Shown piece after piece: positions 51,838 to 60,412 of a stretch of DNA of 64,000 nt. The stretch comes from CALBZG01 sp964486295 (GTDB lineage Bacteria > Bacillota > Clostridia > Peptostreptococcales > Anaerovoracaceae), in NCBI GenBank assembly GCA_964486295.1, contig CAZAMF010000001.1, positions 1 to 64,000 on the forward strand. Reading direction: 5' to 3'. Below the pieces are notes generated by a model. The model ran no database searches and was not told where the DNA came from. It was given only the letters and a program-made list of their open reading frames with translations. Every line of letters begins with the position of its first letter. The stretch's first letter is position 1. Position numbers and translations under genes: made by a program.

Positions 51838-54726
51838 ATGAAAAGGAAAAGATTAGTATGGCTGGTTGTATTACTATTGTTGTTTGCAATGTTGCCGATG
51901 CAGGCGTATGCAGATGACATGGTAATAACTATACCTTCAACTATTGACGGAGTGACGATCCCTGTCAATGGTGCAACTCCGGTATCAACATTGCCGGATG
52001 CAGCAGAGTACACAGCAACAATTGCATGGTCCCCGGCAGATGCAGTTTTTGCAGGGAATACAGTGTATACTGCAACGATAACAATTTCACCTAAAGCAGG
52101 ATATACTTTAACAGGTGTGCCTGCAGACTCATTCCAGGTGACGGGAGCTACGGCAACAAATGCAACTGATTCGGGGATCGTAACCGCAGTATTCCCGGCA
52201 ACAGCACCAGACACAACAATTTCAACACAAGCAATTACCGGAGTAACACCTCCGGTAGAAATGGCAACTCCGGTATCGACATTACCGGATGCCACCGATT
52301 ATACGGCAACCATCGAATGGTCGCCAACAGATGCGGCTTTTATTGCAGGCACAGCATACACGGCAACAATAACTGTTACACCTAAGATAGGATATACCTT
52401 AACCGGTGTGCCTGAAAACTTCTTCACTGTAGCAGGAGCTACAGCAACAAATGCAACCGATTCGGGAATCGTAACTGCGGTATTCCCAATAACAGCAGTT
52501 GAAGCCCCGATACTTCAAGGTGCGACAACAAGTACAGATGGTGGTACGGTTACATTAACATTTAGCAAAACGATGTCTGATCCATCCGCTGAAGCTGCAA
52601 ATTTTATCGTAAATGCTAATGGGCGTTATTGGGATACTTTTTATCTTTCTCCATATGGCGTAAGTAGTGCAACGCTAAACACGGATCCGACAAAAATTGA
52701 TTTAACGTTGACCACACCCGTACAGAGAGGAGATATAGTCACTCTTGATTATACTCCGGGAAACGTGATGGCGGCTGATGGCGCTACATTAGCAGCGATT
52801 TCTTCGTGGACAGTGACAAATACAATCCCGGTCATCATTGACACAAATCTGGAAGGCACCTGGCAAGCCTATGATCATGTAGGCAACTGGTGGGAAGGAC
52901 CATACCCGGGCGGAGATGACCCTAGGGGCAATGTATTTAACCGCCATATCGTAATCAGCGGTAGTGCAGTCACTTTTTTTGGGAATGGAAGTCTGCCTTT
53001 CAAAGATTTCCTCTTCCTGCCAAGTGAGGAAACTGCGGCAAAGAGTTTTACATTTGTCCTGGATTTAACGGGGGTAATCAATTACCATAGCATGGAAGGC
53101 GGTGGCTTCTTATTTAACTCGATTATCGATGAAGGTCTGCTTTATGGATATTGTACATTATTCAATTCAGCAAATGGAGTTGATCTGTATCAGATAAAGG
53201 GCATCGATGTCAATGCATTCCATGAAGGAAACCCGGCATATATGAGTTATGCTGCTCCGGATATCGTATCTCTGGGGTCGTACCCTTTAACAGGCTCTAT
53301 ACACAATATAACATTGGAAACATCGGCAGAAACTATTGACATGTGGGATGGAACTACAAAAGTAATCGATAATGTTGCACTTCCGGATGAATATGGCAAT
53401 GGAGTCGGCATGATAGCAAGCCAGGCAAGCCACGGCTGCTCATTGTTATCCATTTTCGTATTCAGTGATCTTAATATCCAAGGAGTTGCAAATTTATCTG
53501 CAGTATTGGCAGGAAATCAAGCAAACCTCACATTTACCCAGCTTGAAGGGGCTACAGCCGTTCAAGTAGAGCAATCAACGGACGGAGCCACATGGACACC
53601 GGCGACATTAACAGCACCGTATTCAAGTGGTGATACATCTGCTACCGTAACGGGATTAGCATCAAAGCAGACTTATTATTTCAGACTCATCATTACAGGT
53701 GGTAAATATGATGGACTATCAAGAATAGCTACGGCATCCTATATACCCGGCCCAATTAGTGATTTGGCAGGACGTGGGGGTGATGGAACTGCAGATCTGA
53801 CATTTACGCCGCCTGAAGGAGCACAGTCTCTTGTTGTAATGCAATCTACAAATGGTGGAGTAAGCTGGTCAGAATCAACCCTGGCGAATCCAATAACAGC
53901 AACATCTTCAGCAGCAACTGTAACTGGATTAACAAACGGGCAGCTTTATAGTTTTAAGATTGTGGTAACTCTAGGTGATCAGAGTGTTTCAAATTCAAAT
54001 ATCATTAATATAACACCTGCTGTACCTTCTACCCACCATCATAAGACCATCACTGAAATCGAAGTACCTCTGGCATTAGGGACAGATCATATTGCATATA
54101 TTCAGGGCTATCCGGATAATACCATAAGACCTGAAGGCAATATAACAAGAGAAGAGGTTGCGGCAGTATTCTACAGGCTCCTTGATTCTACCTACAGAGA
54201 TACAATAAAGACAACAGACAGCGGTTTTTCAGATGTTTCACACAAAAGATGGTCCGCTAAACATATTGGGACTCTGGCAAAAGGTGACATTATCAGCGGC
54301 TATCCGGACGGAACGTTTAAGCCGGGCAGCTTTATTACGAGAGCAGAACTTGCAGCTATAGCATCAAGATTTGACAAATTGAGCACAGTTCAGATCAACA
54401 AGTTCTCGGATATAAGTGGTCACTGGGCATCCAAATATATCAACTCAGCAGCTGAAAAAGGTTGGGTTAGCGGTTATTCAGATGGAACCTTTAAGCCTAA
54501 TCAGTACATAACCAGAGCAGAATTCGTAACGCTGGTAAACAATGTGCTGAAGCGGAATGTAAATGAAGAAGGTATTTTAAGTAATGCTAAGAAGTTCCCG
54601 GATTTAACAAAGAACAAGTGGTACTATGAGGATATGGAGGAGGCAATGAACAGTCATAACTATCAATTGTCACCTGATAATGTTGAAACCTGGACGGAAA
54701 TATACAATGCAAACAATGAAATGTAA
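51838..54726 (+). CDS. Large SLH-domain surface protein under c-di-GMP control
   Basis: A 962-residue exported protein. A signal peptide (1-25, ending MQAYA) is followed by two related 85-90 residue repeats (about 35-122 and 124-212; shared TGVP...F and GATATNATDSGIVTAVFP). Next are a SwmB-like Ig domain (about 215-325), a domain I do not recognise (330-545), two fibronectin III-like modules (about 550-730), and three SLH domains near 745-915 (HIAYIQGYPDNTIRPEG, DIISGYPDGTFKPGS, GWVSGYSDGTFKPNQ) that bind cell-wall polymers. A possible adhesin or matrix protein. ATG 51838 follows AAAGGAGAATTGCC, 75 nt after the riboswitch. Confidence 0.88.
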   Translation: MKRKRLVWLVVLLLLFAMLPMQAYADDMVITIPSTIDGVTIPVNGATPVSTLPDAAEYTATIAWSPADAVFAGNTVYTATITISPKAGYTLTGVPADSFQVTGATATNATDSGIVTAVFPATAPDTTISTQAITGVTPPVEMATPVSTLPDATDYTATIEWSPTDAAFIAGTAYTATITVTPKIGYTLTGVPENFFTVAGATATNATDSGIVTAVFPITAVEAPILQGATTSTDGGTVTLTFSKTMSDPSAEAANFIVNANGRYWDTFYLSPYGVSSATLNTDPTKIDLTLTTPVQRGDIVTLDYTPGNVMAADGATLAAISSWTVTNTIPVIIDTNLEGTWQAYDHVGNWWEGPYPGGDDPRGNVFNRHIVISGSAVTFFGNGSLPFKDFLFLPSEETAAKSFTFVLDLTGVINYHSMEGGGFLFNSIIDEGLLYGYCTLFNSANGVDLYQIKGIDVNAFHEGNPAYMSYAAPDIVSLGSYPLTGSIHNITLETSAETIDMWDGTTKVIDNVALPDEYGNGVGMIASQASHGCSLLSIFVFSDLNIQGVANLSAVLAGNQANLTFTQLEGATAVQVEQSTDGATWTPATLTAPYSSGDTSATVTGLASKQTYYFRLIITGGKYDGLSRIATASYIPGPISDLAGRGGDGTADLTFTPPEGAQSLVVMQSTNGGVSWSESTLANPITATSSAATVTGLTNGQLYSFKIVVTLGDQSVSNSNIINITPAVPSTHHHKTITEIEVPLALGTDHIAYIQGYPDNTIRPEGNITREEVAAVFYRLLDSTYRDTIKTTDSGFSDVSHKRWSAKHIGTLAKGDIISGYPDGTFKPGSFITRAELAAIASRFDKLSTVQINKFSDISGHWASKYINSAAEKGWVSGYSDGTFKPNQYITRAEFVTLVNNVLKRNVNEEGILSNAKKFPDLTKNKWYYEDMEEAMNSHNYQLSPDNVETWTEIYNANNEM

Positions 54727-54762
54727 ATTAAAATTTAATGAAATTTAACGAAACATAAAAGA

Positions 54763-54790
54763 ACCCACAAGCATTCAAGCTTGTGGGTTC
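54763..54790. terminator. Terminator shared by the SLH gene and tRNA-Ala
   Basis: Arms AACCCACAAGC and GCTTGTGGGTT around a short loop, then TCTTTA on the plus strand and TCTTTTA on the minus strand. A near copy is at 51441-51467. Confidence 0.7.
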
Positions 54791-54794
54791 TTTA

Positions 54795-54870
54795 TGGTGG
54801 AGAATAGGAGGTTCGAACTCCTGATCTCTTGACTGCCAGTCAAGCGCGATCCCAACTTCGCCAATTCCCC
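54795..54870 (-). tRNA. tRNA-Ala (anticodon GGC)
   Basis: A complete 76-nt cloverleaf on the minus strand. Acceptor GGGGAAT pairs with ATTCTCC including the G3:U70 alanine identity pair, D-arm GCGA/TCGC, anticodon stem CTTGA/TCAAG with loop CTGGCAG (GGC), T-arm AGGAG-TTCGAAC-CTCCT, and encoded CCA. It borders the SLH island, whose far end carries a copy of its 3' part. Confidence 0.93.
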
Positions 54871-54934
54871 GGGATGTCGCCTTGCGACTATTAGATATTA
54901 CAATAAACAGCGCTCTATTTCAAGACTTTTTTGT

Positions 54935-56179
54935 TTACAAAGTCCACTGAAACATGTTACTGTTCAGACTGTCGGCATTGTAAATGAAAAACACGGCGTC
55001 CGGTTTATATTCTTTGGCATATTCCAGAATCGAGCCCTTAAAAAGCCGGGGATCCAGAGCACGGACTTCATGCACGCCCAAGCTCAGGAACGAATACACC
55101 GGCACTCCGAAGGAATCCTTGATGATCAGAACTTTTCCCTGCTTTACCAGATGGTTGATAAAGATCAGTTCCTCGTTGTCACCGTGATATGCAGCATAGC
55201 GGTTTGTAGTCAGATCGGGATTTTCAATATAATCCTTTACGATAACGGCATCATAAAAACTCCCGTCGCTTCGGGTCGTGACACCGTAATCGGTTTGTTT
55301 TAAAGTCAGGTCAGTTTTAAAGTCGGGAAGCACCAACATGAAATCATCGATACCTCCGTAACGGACGCCCACTCTGCGACCCATCGATCCGATATAAGAA
55401 CGTTTCATATTCTTAAACGTATAATTTTCGGGATCAAAAGTAGTCAGGTCGATTTTCATTCCGCAGTCGGTGTTCAGCTTTTCTGCGATGATTCCCGTCG
55501 CTTTCAGTGCTGAAGGGATGGTCCAGTGATGATCAGTATTGTAAAACAGCTGATTTTGCGGGATTCCGTTCGCCACAAAAGCTCTGAATGTTCCGCGCAG
55601 ATCAAGAGTATCCACACCGCTTTGTTCCAGGTCAGCCAAAAAGGCATCGGAATTCTCCTCTCCGTAGTCAAATGTTATAGGGGTTACGGTTTTTTCGTCA
55701 AGGAGCTTAAAAGGCGCCAGCACCCAGAAGAAATTATTTATGCCGAATTCTTTCAGTCCGGTGTCCAGCGCTGCGATTTTCGCGGAACATTCTTTTAAAT
55801 CTCGCTGATTGATCAAATAGGTGATCTGCCCGTTAGACGTTTTATACAGATAACCATAATTTGGATCGGGGATCGTCTTTTTGCCCATGATCACCTGAGA
55901 TTCTCCGTATAACTCAATAAAATTATCGTGCTGGGGGACACTGTCTATGATGACTTTGTCGAAGATGCCGATTGCGCTTTCGATCCGGTCCATGACCGGG
56001 GTGCCGGGAGGGACCGTACTGCGATATTCCGTCAGGAATTTCGTCGGGAAGCCTGTTATCATTAGCCCGATGCTGAAAAAACAAACGAAAGCGGCAAAGA
56101 ATAAAGCCGCAAACCCATGGCCTGCAGGAGCAGAAAACCCATTTGAAGTTCTTATATCAGCAGGATTTTGATTTTTCAT
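54935..56179 (-). CDS. DHHW-type SGNH-like protein (AlgX/AlgJ-like partner of MBOAT)
   Basis: A 414-residue protein with one N-terminal transmembrane helix (about 22-42) and an exported SGNH-like domain. The diagnostic DHHW block is NTDHHWT (about 220-226), and a Ser-bearing IKDSFGVPV is near 345-353, placing it in the DHHW/AlgJ-type O-acetylation family. Such proteins transfer acyl groups to polysaccharides or wall polymers together with an MBOAT protein. It is 15 bp downstream of the MBOAT gene, the expected pairing. The polymer modified is unknown. Confidence 0.83.
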   Translation of the reverse strand: MKNQNPADIRTSNGFSAPAGHGFAALFFAAFVCFFSIGLMITGFPTKFLTEYRSTVPPGTPVMDRIESAIGIFDKVIIDSVPQHDNFIELYGESQVIMGKKTIPDPNYGYLYKTSNGQITYLINQRDLKECSAKIAALDTGLKEFGINNFFWVLAPFKLLDEKTVTPITFDYGEENSDAFLADLEQSGVDTLDLRGTFRAFVANGIPQNQLFYNTDHHWTIPSALKATGIIAEKLNTDCGMKIDLTTFDPENYTFKNMKRSYIGSMGRRVGVRYGGIDDFMLVLPDFKTDLTLKQTDYGVTTRSDGSFYDAVIVKDYIENPDLTTNRYAAYHGDNEELIFINHLVKQGKVLIIKDSFGVPVYSFLSLGVHEVRALDPRLFKGSILEYAKEYKPDAVFFIYNADSLNSNMFQWTL

Positions 56180-56194
56180 GGAGACTCCGCCTTG

Positions 56195-57652
56195 CTAAAA
56201 ATTGAAATATATAAACGGATTATGCATTCCTTTTACCAGATAGGAAACTGCAACAACAAACAATAAAGTGGTCCCGACAGAATACACTAGTGAAACTCCG
56301 ATTCTGCCGGCAGACAGATGGGTGAATCGGTTATTTATGGACTTGCCGATCCATGGACCTGCCGGCATGCTGAATACGATTGCCGGAATCAGGAACCAGA
56401 TGGATTCTTTGATCCATGCCATCGTTCGGACATCGTTGAAAGGAACATGTCCGGTGCCTGCCATGAAACTCAAATAGTCTATAGCGGCGCCGATGGATTG
56501 GGAACGAAACAGCACCCAGCCAACGATAATCAGCAGTACGGCATAGAAATGCTTTGTGAATCCCATCAAGCTTTTGGACAACTTTGTAGTTCCTGCAAAT
56601 CGATAAAAGACCATTTTTTCGAAATCTACGGACTTTTCAAGACTGATAAAGAGGAACCACAGGAGTCCCCAGCAGATGAACGTCCAATTGGCGCCATGCC
56701 AGAAACCCGTCAGGGACCACACAACCAGAAGATTGAAATAAGTTCTGATCCGGCCTTCTCTGTTGCCTCCAAGCGGAATATAAACATAGTCCCTGAACCA
56801 GGAGCCCAGAGAGATGTGCCATCTTCGCCAGAATTCAGATGCGGACTTCGAAATATAAGGATAATTGAAGTTTTCAGGGAAAACAAATCCGAACATCCGA
56901 CCCAGCCCTATGGCCATGTCCGAGTATCCTGAAAAGTCAAAAAAAATCTGAAGAGTGTAGGCAATGGCCCCCAGCCAGGCGAGAGTCACAGTGATCCCGC
57001 CTTCACCGGCGATCCTGAAGCAATGGTCCGCAATGAGAGCCATATTGTTTGCAATCAGGACCTTTTTGCAGAAGCCGATCAGAAAGCGGTTGATCCCTTC
57101 GATGACAAGCCCGGGAGATTCTTTGCGATCAGGAATCTGCCGAGCCATAATCTCGTACCGGATGATCGGCCCGGAAAGAAGCTCGGGGAAAAAAGCGATG
57201 TAAAGGCCGGCGTGAAGGAGATTTTTCTGCGCATTCGCTTTGCCTCGATAGATATCCAGCCCGTAACTGATTGCCTGGAAAGTGAAGAAACTGATTCCGA
57301 CGGGAAGGGCGATCCGGGGAACGGATATGCCGGCACCGAACCATGCGTTCAGATTTGTCACTGTAAAGATTAGATATTTGAAAATAAAGATGATGCCCAG
57401 GTTAAACGCCAGCATCGAAGCGACAGACAATTTATTCCGACAGCGCTGGATCAGAAAGCCAAACAACCAGTTGCACAGAATGCTGAAAACCAGCATAAAA
57501 ACAAACAGGGGCTCGCCCCAGGCATAAAAAAACAAGCTGGCACATAGTAGAAAATAATTCTGCAGCTTTCTGCTGGATCTCAGAAGACCATAGTAAACGA
57601 AAAGGGTGGCAGGCAGAAAGCATAATATAAATGTAAGAGATGTAAACAGCAT
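56195..57652 (-). CDS. MBOAT-family O-acyltransferase (AlgI/DltB-like)
   Basis: A 485-residue membrane protein with about eleven helices. The MBOAT core is clear: YFDFSGYSDMAIGLGRMFG-type sequence (FFDFSGYSDMAIG), the SEFWRRWHISLGSWFRDYVY block, and the catalytic His in LTGFWHGANWTF. It passes acyl groups across the membrane for polysaccharide or teichoic-acid acetylation, with the DHHW protein downstream as acceptor-side enzyme. It lies 9 bp after larE on the minus strand, an unexpected partner for an acylation gene but apparently co-transcribed. Confidence 0.93.
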   Translation of the reverse strand: MLFTSLTFILCFLPATLFVYYGLLRSSRKLQNYFLLCASLFFYAWGEPLFVFMLVFSILCNWLFGFLIQRCRNKLSVASMLAFNLGIIFIFKYLIFTVTNLNAWFGAGISVPRIALPVGISFFTFQAISYGLDIYRGKANAQKNLLHAGLYIAFFPELLSGPIIRYEIMARQIPDRKESPGLVIEGINRFLIGFCKKVLIANNMALIADHCFRIAGEGGITVTLAWLGAIAYTLQIFFDFSGYSDMAIGLGRMFGFVFPENFNYPYISKSASEFWRRWHISLGSWFRDYVYIPLGGNREGRIRTYFNLLVVWSLTGFWHGANWTFICWGLLWFLFISLEKSVDFEKMVFYRFAGTTKLSKSLMGFTKHFYAVLLIIVGWVLFRSQSIGAAIDYLSFMAGTGHVPFNDVRTMAWIKESIWFLIPAIVFSMPAGPWIGKSINNRFTHLSAGRIGVSLVYSVGTTLLFVVAVSYLVKGMHNPFIYFNF

Positions 57653-57661
57653 AGATGCTCC

Positions 57662-58492
57662 TTATTGATTCATACTGCCTTTTTCGTAACCTTTCAGATC
57701 TAAACTTACATAGGTAAATCCCGCGGCTTTGCCTTCTTCGAGTATTTTTTCCCTCAGCGGGGATTCCAGAAGGCGAGCCATTTCAGACTGGAGGAGTTCC
57801 AGCCTGGCTACGGATCCGTGGTGGCGTACCCGCAATTGGGTGAAGCCGGCCTTCTTGAGAGCCGACTCCAATTTATAGATTGCGTGCAACTTTTCCGGAT
57901 TTATTTCTTCGCCATAAGGAATTCGGGACGCCAGGCATGCAAAAGCCGGTTTATTCCACACTTCAATACCTCTGTCCCTGAGTTCCGTTCGGATTTCATC
58001 CTTTGTATATCCGGCCTCCTTCAGGGGTGAAATCACTCCAAGCTCTGTAATTGCCCTGAACCCGGGACGATAGTCATCCATATCATCAAGATTGGTCCCG
58101 TCCGCAAAAGTCCACTCACGGCCTCCGGACAGAACCGCTCTTTGGTTGCGGGTCGAAGCCATCAGGGTGCCCATCAGTGCTTTTTTGCAGTGATAGCATC
58201 TGTCCCTGTGATTCTCCCTAAAACCGTCGATGGCTTTTAGTGTGTCCCACGGCACTTCTGTAATCAAATGAGTGATGCTGTTTTTTTTGCAGAAATCCTT
58301 TGCGTAAAGGATTTCATCTTCAGCGAAAATCGGCGCCACAGCAGTGACGGCCACAAACTCTGAAGGATCCAGTACCTCACCGGCCACAGCAAGAAGGAGT
58401 GTGCTGTCCACACCCCCTGAATATGCCACCGCCAGAGGGGCATGCTTCTTTAGAATGCTTTCTAATAGTTCCAATTTCTTAAACTTATTCAT
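57662..58492 (-). CDS. larE: LarE-type ATP-dependent sacrificial sulfur transferase
   Basis: A 276-residue PP-loop protein. The ATP motif AYSGGVDSTLL lies at about 24-34, with two later blocks GTNLDDMDDYRPG and KPAFACLASRIPYG. The cysteine in the last matches the sacrificial cysteine region of LarE, which builds the nickel-pincer cofactor of lactate racemase. LarA, LarB and LarC genes are not in the window. Two other Cys-rich turns (CYHCKK) are typical of the wider family. ATG 58492 has no ribosome site and starts only 6 nt after a TATAAT, so the transcript may be leaderless. First gene of the larE-MBOAT-DHHW operon. Confidence 0.85.
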   Translation of the reverse strand: MNKFKKLELLESILKKHAPLAVAYSGGVDSTLLLAVAGEVLDPSEFVAVTAVAPIFAEDEILYAKDFCKKNSITHLITEVPWDTLKAIDGFRENHRDRCYHCKKALMGTLMASTRNQRAVLSGGREWTFADGTNLDDMDDYRPGFRAITELGVISPLKEAGYTKDEIRTELRDRGIEVWNKPAFACLASRIPYGEEINPEKLHAIYKLESALKKAGFTQLRVRHHGSVARLELLQSEMARLLESPLREKILEEGKAAGFTYVSLDLKGYEKGSMNQ

Positions 58493-58498
58493 GGGGTA

Positions 58499-58507
58499 AT
58501 TATAGCA
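58499..58507 (-). promoter_or_regulatory. Extended -10 promoter immediately before larE
   Basis: On the minus strand, TGC directly precedes TATAAT (58504-58499), an extended -10 motif, with the larE ATG only six bases further on. No good -35 is seen. Confidence 0.5.
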
Positions 58508-58571
58508 TAAGGGAAGCAAATGTTATTGCTTTTTTTAGGGGCTGAAGGTATAATGAAAAAACATTGTACAT

Positions 58572-58595
58572 GCGGGGATTAGCCCCGCAGTTTTA
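58572..58595 (+). terminator. Hairpin upstream of rpmG (possible terminator)
   Basis: Arms GCGGGG and CCCCGC with loop ATTAG, then AGTTTT. Together with 58596-58821 this 329-bp gap contains this hairpin, the rpmG promoter and a 160-nt leader; nothing else was recognised. Confidence 0.45.
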
Positions 58596-58630
58596 AATTG
58601 GAAATATCCAATAAGACTCATGCTTTTTGC

Positions 58631-58659
58631 TTGACAACGATATTCAGCCGGTGTACACT
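58631..58659 (+). promoter_or_regulatory. Promoter of the rpmG-secE-nusG operon
   Basis: TTGACA at 58631-58636 and TACACT at 58654-58659, spaced 17 bp. A leader of about 155 nt precedes rpmG. Confidence 0.65.
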
Positions 58660-58821
58660 AATTAAGCGATTCTTTGAGAAGAGTCGGTTTTCGCTTGTTT
58701 TTTCTCATTTGAAAGCAGCGATAAAAACCGACCGCTGAGAATGCCGGAAACAAAGCAAATACAGCATATGACAACAGAAATAGTTAGATCTGAATCAATA
58801 AATAATGGGAGGTAACGAACG

Positions 58822-58983
58822 ATGGCAGCAGGGGCAAGAGTAAGGGTTACATTGGCATGCCAGGAGTGCAAGCAGAGAAACTACACTAGCATGAAAAACA
58901 AGAAGAACGACCCTGATCGTATTGAACTTTCAAAGTATTGCAAATTCTGCAAGACTCATACAGTTCATAAAGAAACAAAATAA
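58822..58983 (+). CDS. rpmG: Ribosomal protein bL33
   Basis: A 53-residue large-subunit ribosomal protein of the zinc-binding (C+) type. It has two Cys pairs, C13-x-x-C16 and C40-x-x-C43, with the family block LACQECKQRNYTS and the C-terminal Lys/His-rich tail. It is the usual first gene before secE and nusG in Bacillota. AATGGGAGGTAACGAACG precedes the ATG. Too short to be found by length cutoffs, but order and sequence are certain. Confidence 0.95.
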   Translation: MAAGARVRVTLACQECKQRNYTSMKNKKNDPDRIELSKYCKFCKTHTVHKETK

Positions 58984-59009
58984 TAAGAGGTTATTAAGGA
59001 GTAAATCTA

Positions 59010-59279
59010 ATGGCAACTGAAAACAGGTTGGAACCCAAAGTCGCACCGAAAGCCGTAAAGAAAAAACCCGCACCTCCGAAACAGCAAAGAACCAGCATGA
59101 AGGAATACTTCAGCGGCATAAAGACAGAAATGAAGAAGGTAATATGGCCGACCAGGAAGGAATTGACCTCCTATACAGTCGTCGTAATCGCTACCTGCAC
59201 ATTTTTTGCTTTGGCTTTCTGGGGAATCAATTCAGGCGTTCTGGTGATGTTAAAAGGCATCCTCGGAATTACAATGTAA
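59010..59279 (+). CDS. secE: Preprotein translocase subunit SecE
   Basis: An 89-residue SecE. A charged, Pro/Lys-rich N-terminal extension of about 30 residues is followed by the conserved amphipathic helix EYFSGIKTEMKKVIWPTRK and one transmembrane helix (about 55-75). It clamps SecY in the membrane. It sits between rpmG and nusG (15 bp before nusG), the standard order. TAAGGAGTAAATCTA precedes the ATG. Confidence 0.95.
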   Translation: MATENRLEPKVAPKAVKKKPAPPKQQRTSMKEYFSGIKTEMKKVIWPTRKELTSYTVVVIATCTFFALAFWGINSGVLVMLKGILGITM

Positions 59280-59294
59280 GGGAAAAGGAACATA

Positions 59295-59876
59295 ATGGCA
59301 GAACGGGAAAAAGATTTAACCTTCGATACCGTTGAGGAAGGTGTTAGCGGAGTCCGTGCAATACGTGAACCCATGTGGTACGTAGTGCACACCTATTCGG
59401 GGCACGAAAACAAAGTTAAGGTAAATATTGAAAAGCTCGTCGAGAACAGAGGAATGCAGGATTTGATCCTCAGTGTTGTTGTGCCTACGGAAGATGTTGT
59501 TGAAATCAAGAGCGGGCAGAGGAAAATCAAAACAAGAAAAATGTTCCCGGGTTATGTGCTGGTTAAGATGATCGTAACAAACGAGTCCTGGTACCTCGTA
59601 CGAAACACACAGGGTGTCACCGGTTTTGTAGGACATGGTTCCGAACCTGTTCCGCTTACTGTGGAAGAAGTCAGGCGCATGGGCATCGAAAAGATCACCA
59701 TCGATTTGGATATTAAAGTCGGTGATTCCATCAAAGTGATCAACGGTCCGTTTGAGGGCTTTATGGGTGTTGTATCCGACCTGGATTCGGAAAAACAGAC
59801 CATGCGTGTTTTGATCAACATGTTTGGAAGAGATACGCTTGTTGAACTGGAGTATGCTCAAGTCGACAAGCTTTAA
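59295..59876 (+). CDS. nusG: Transcription elongation/termination factor NusG
   Basis: A 193-residue NusG with the NGN domain (about 25-130; PMWYVVHTYSGHENKV, FPGYVLVKM, TPGVTGFVG-like NTQGVTGFVG) and a C-terminal KOW domain (about 140-190; VKVINGPFEGFMGVVSDLD). It binds RNA polymerase and the ribosome. An N-terminal extension of about 22 residues (AEREKDLTFDTVEEG) precedes the NGN core and is somewhat longer than usual. GGGAAAAGGAAC precedes the ATG. Standard neighbours secE and rplK. Confidence 0.96.
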   Translation: MAEREKDLTFDTVEEGVSGVRAIREPMWYVVHTYSGHENKVKVNIEKLVENRGMQDLILSVVVPTEDVVEIKSGQRKIKTRKMFPGYVLVKMIVTNESWYLVRNTQGVTGFVGHGSEPVPLTVEEVRRMGIEKITIDLDIKVGDSIKVINGPFEGFMGVVSDLDSEKQTMRVLINMFGRDTLVELEYAQVDKL

Positions 59877-59936
59877 TGAAATATTATCGGGCGTCAGCCC
59901 AGAAACCCGCATGGCGGGGGAAAGGAGAAAAAACAA

Positions 59937-60362
59937 ATGGCAAAAAAAGTCGTTGCGTACATAAAACTGCAGATTCCTGCCGGTAAAGCAACACCGGCAC
60001 CACCTGTAGGACCGGCTCTCGGACAGAAAAGCGTGAATATCATGGAATTCTGTAAACAGTTCAATGCCAGGACCGCAGATCAGCCCGGAATGATCATACC
60101 GGTGGTCATCACTGTATATGCGGACAGATCGTTCACCTTTATTTGCAAAACACCGCCGGCAGCAGTTCTGATCAAGAAAGCGGCAGGTTTGGAAAGAGCA
60201 TCGGGCGAACCAAATAAGAAAAAGGTCGGAAGCATTACCGTGGCACAGGCACAGGAAATTGCAAAGACAAAAATGCCTGACCTCAATGCAGCGAATCTGG
60301 ATTCCGCTACTGAGATGATCAAAGGCACAGCAAGAAGTATGGGTATAGTAGTTAAAGAATAA
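59937..60362 (+). CDS. rplK: Ribosomal protein uL11
   Basis: A 141-residue large-subunit protein of the GTPase-associated centre. The N-terminal block YIKLQIPAGKATPAPPVGPA and the C-terminal RNA-binding block KIGSITVAQ-like KVGSITVAQAQEIAKTKM are both present. It is the usual gene after nusG and before rplA. GGGGGAAAGGAGAAAAAACA precedes the ATG. Normal length. Confidence 0.97.
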   Translation: MAKKVVAYIKLQIPAGKATPAPPVGPALGQKSVNIMEFCKQFNARTADQPGMIIPVVITVYADRSFTFICKTPPAAVLIKKAAGLERASGEPNKKKVGSITVAQAQEIAKTKMPDLNAANLDSATEMIKGTARSMGIVVKE

Positions 60363-60412
60363 TCAGTGGGAGACTTGATAAAAGTCGTCAGCACCACAAG
60401 GAGGTATGAAAA

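Larger units (their letters stand above)
51472..54839. mobile_element. Possible remnant of an element integrated in tRNA-Ala
   Basis: The region is bounded by two direct 47-bp copies of the tRNA-Ala 3' part plus adjacent similar hairpins. Inside are only a c-di-GMP-II riboswitch and one SLH surface protein gene whose codon use looks more A-rich than its neighbours. No integrase, transposase or plasmid gene is present. Insertion is inferred from the att-like repeats only; a local tRNA duplication is the alternative. Confidence 0.35.

Noticed and set aside
52000..52480. CRISPR-like or tandem DNA repeats in the SLH gene
   Set aside because: The repetition reflects two diverged protein domains of about 88 residues, not short identical spaced repeats.
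51472..54839. Calling a full prophage or integrative element
   Set aside because: No integrase, capsid, relaxase or transposase gene is present; only the duplicated tRNA end supports mobility.
58662..58871. Minus-strand frame of 69 codons in the rpmG leader with a hydrophobic stretch
   Set aside because: It overlaps the rpmG start and the leader of a highly expressed operon, and I saw no matching ribosome site.
59316..59936. Minus-strand frame of 206 codons opposite nusG
   Set aside because: Antisense of an essential, well-conserved gene in a standard ribosomal operon.
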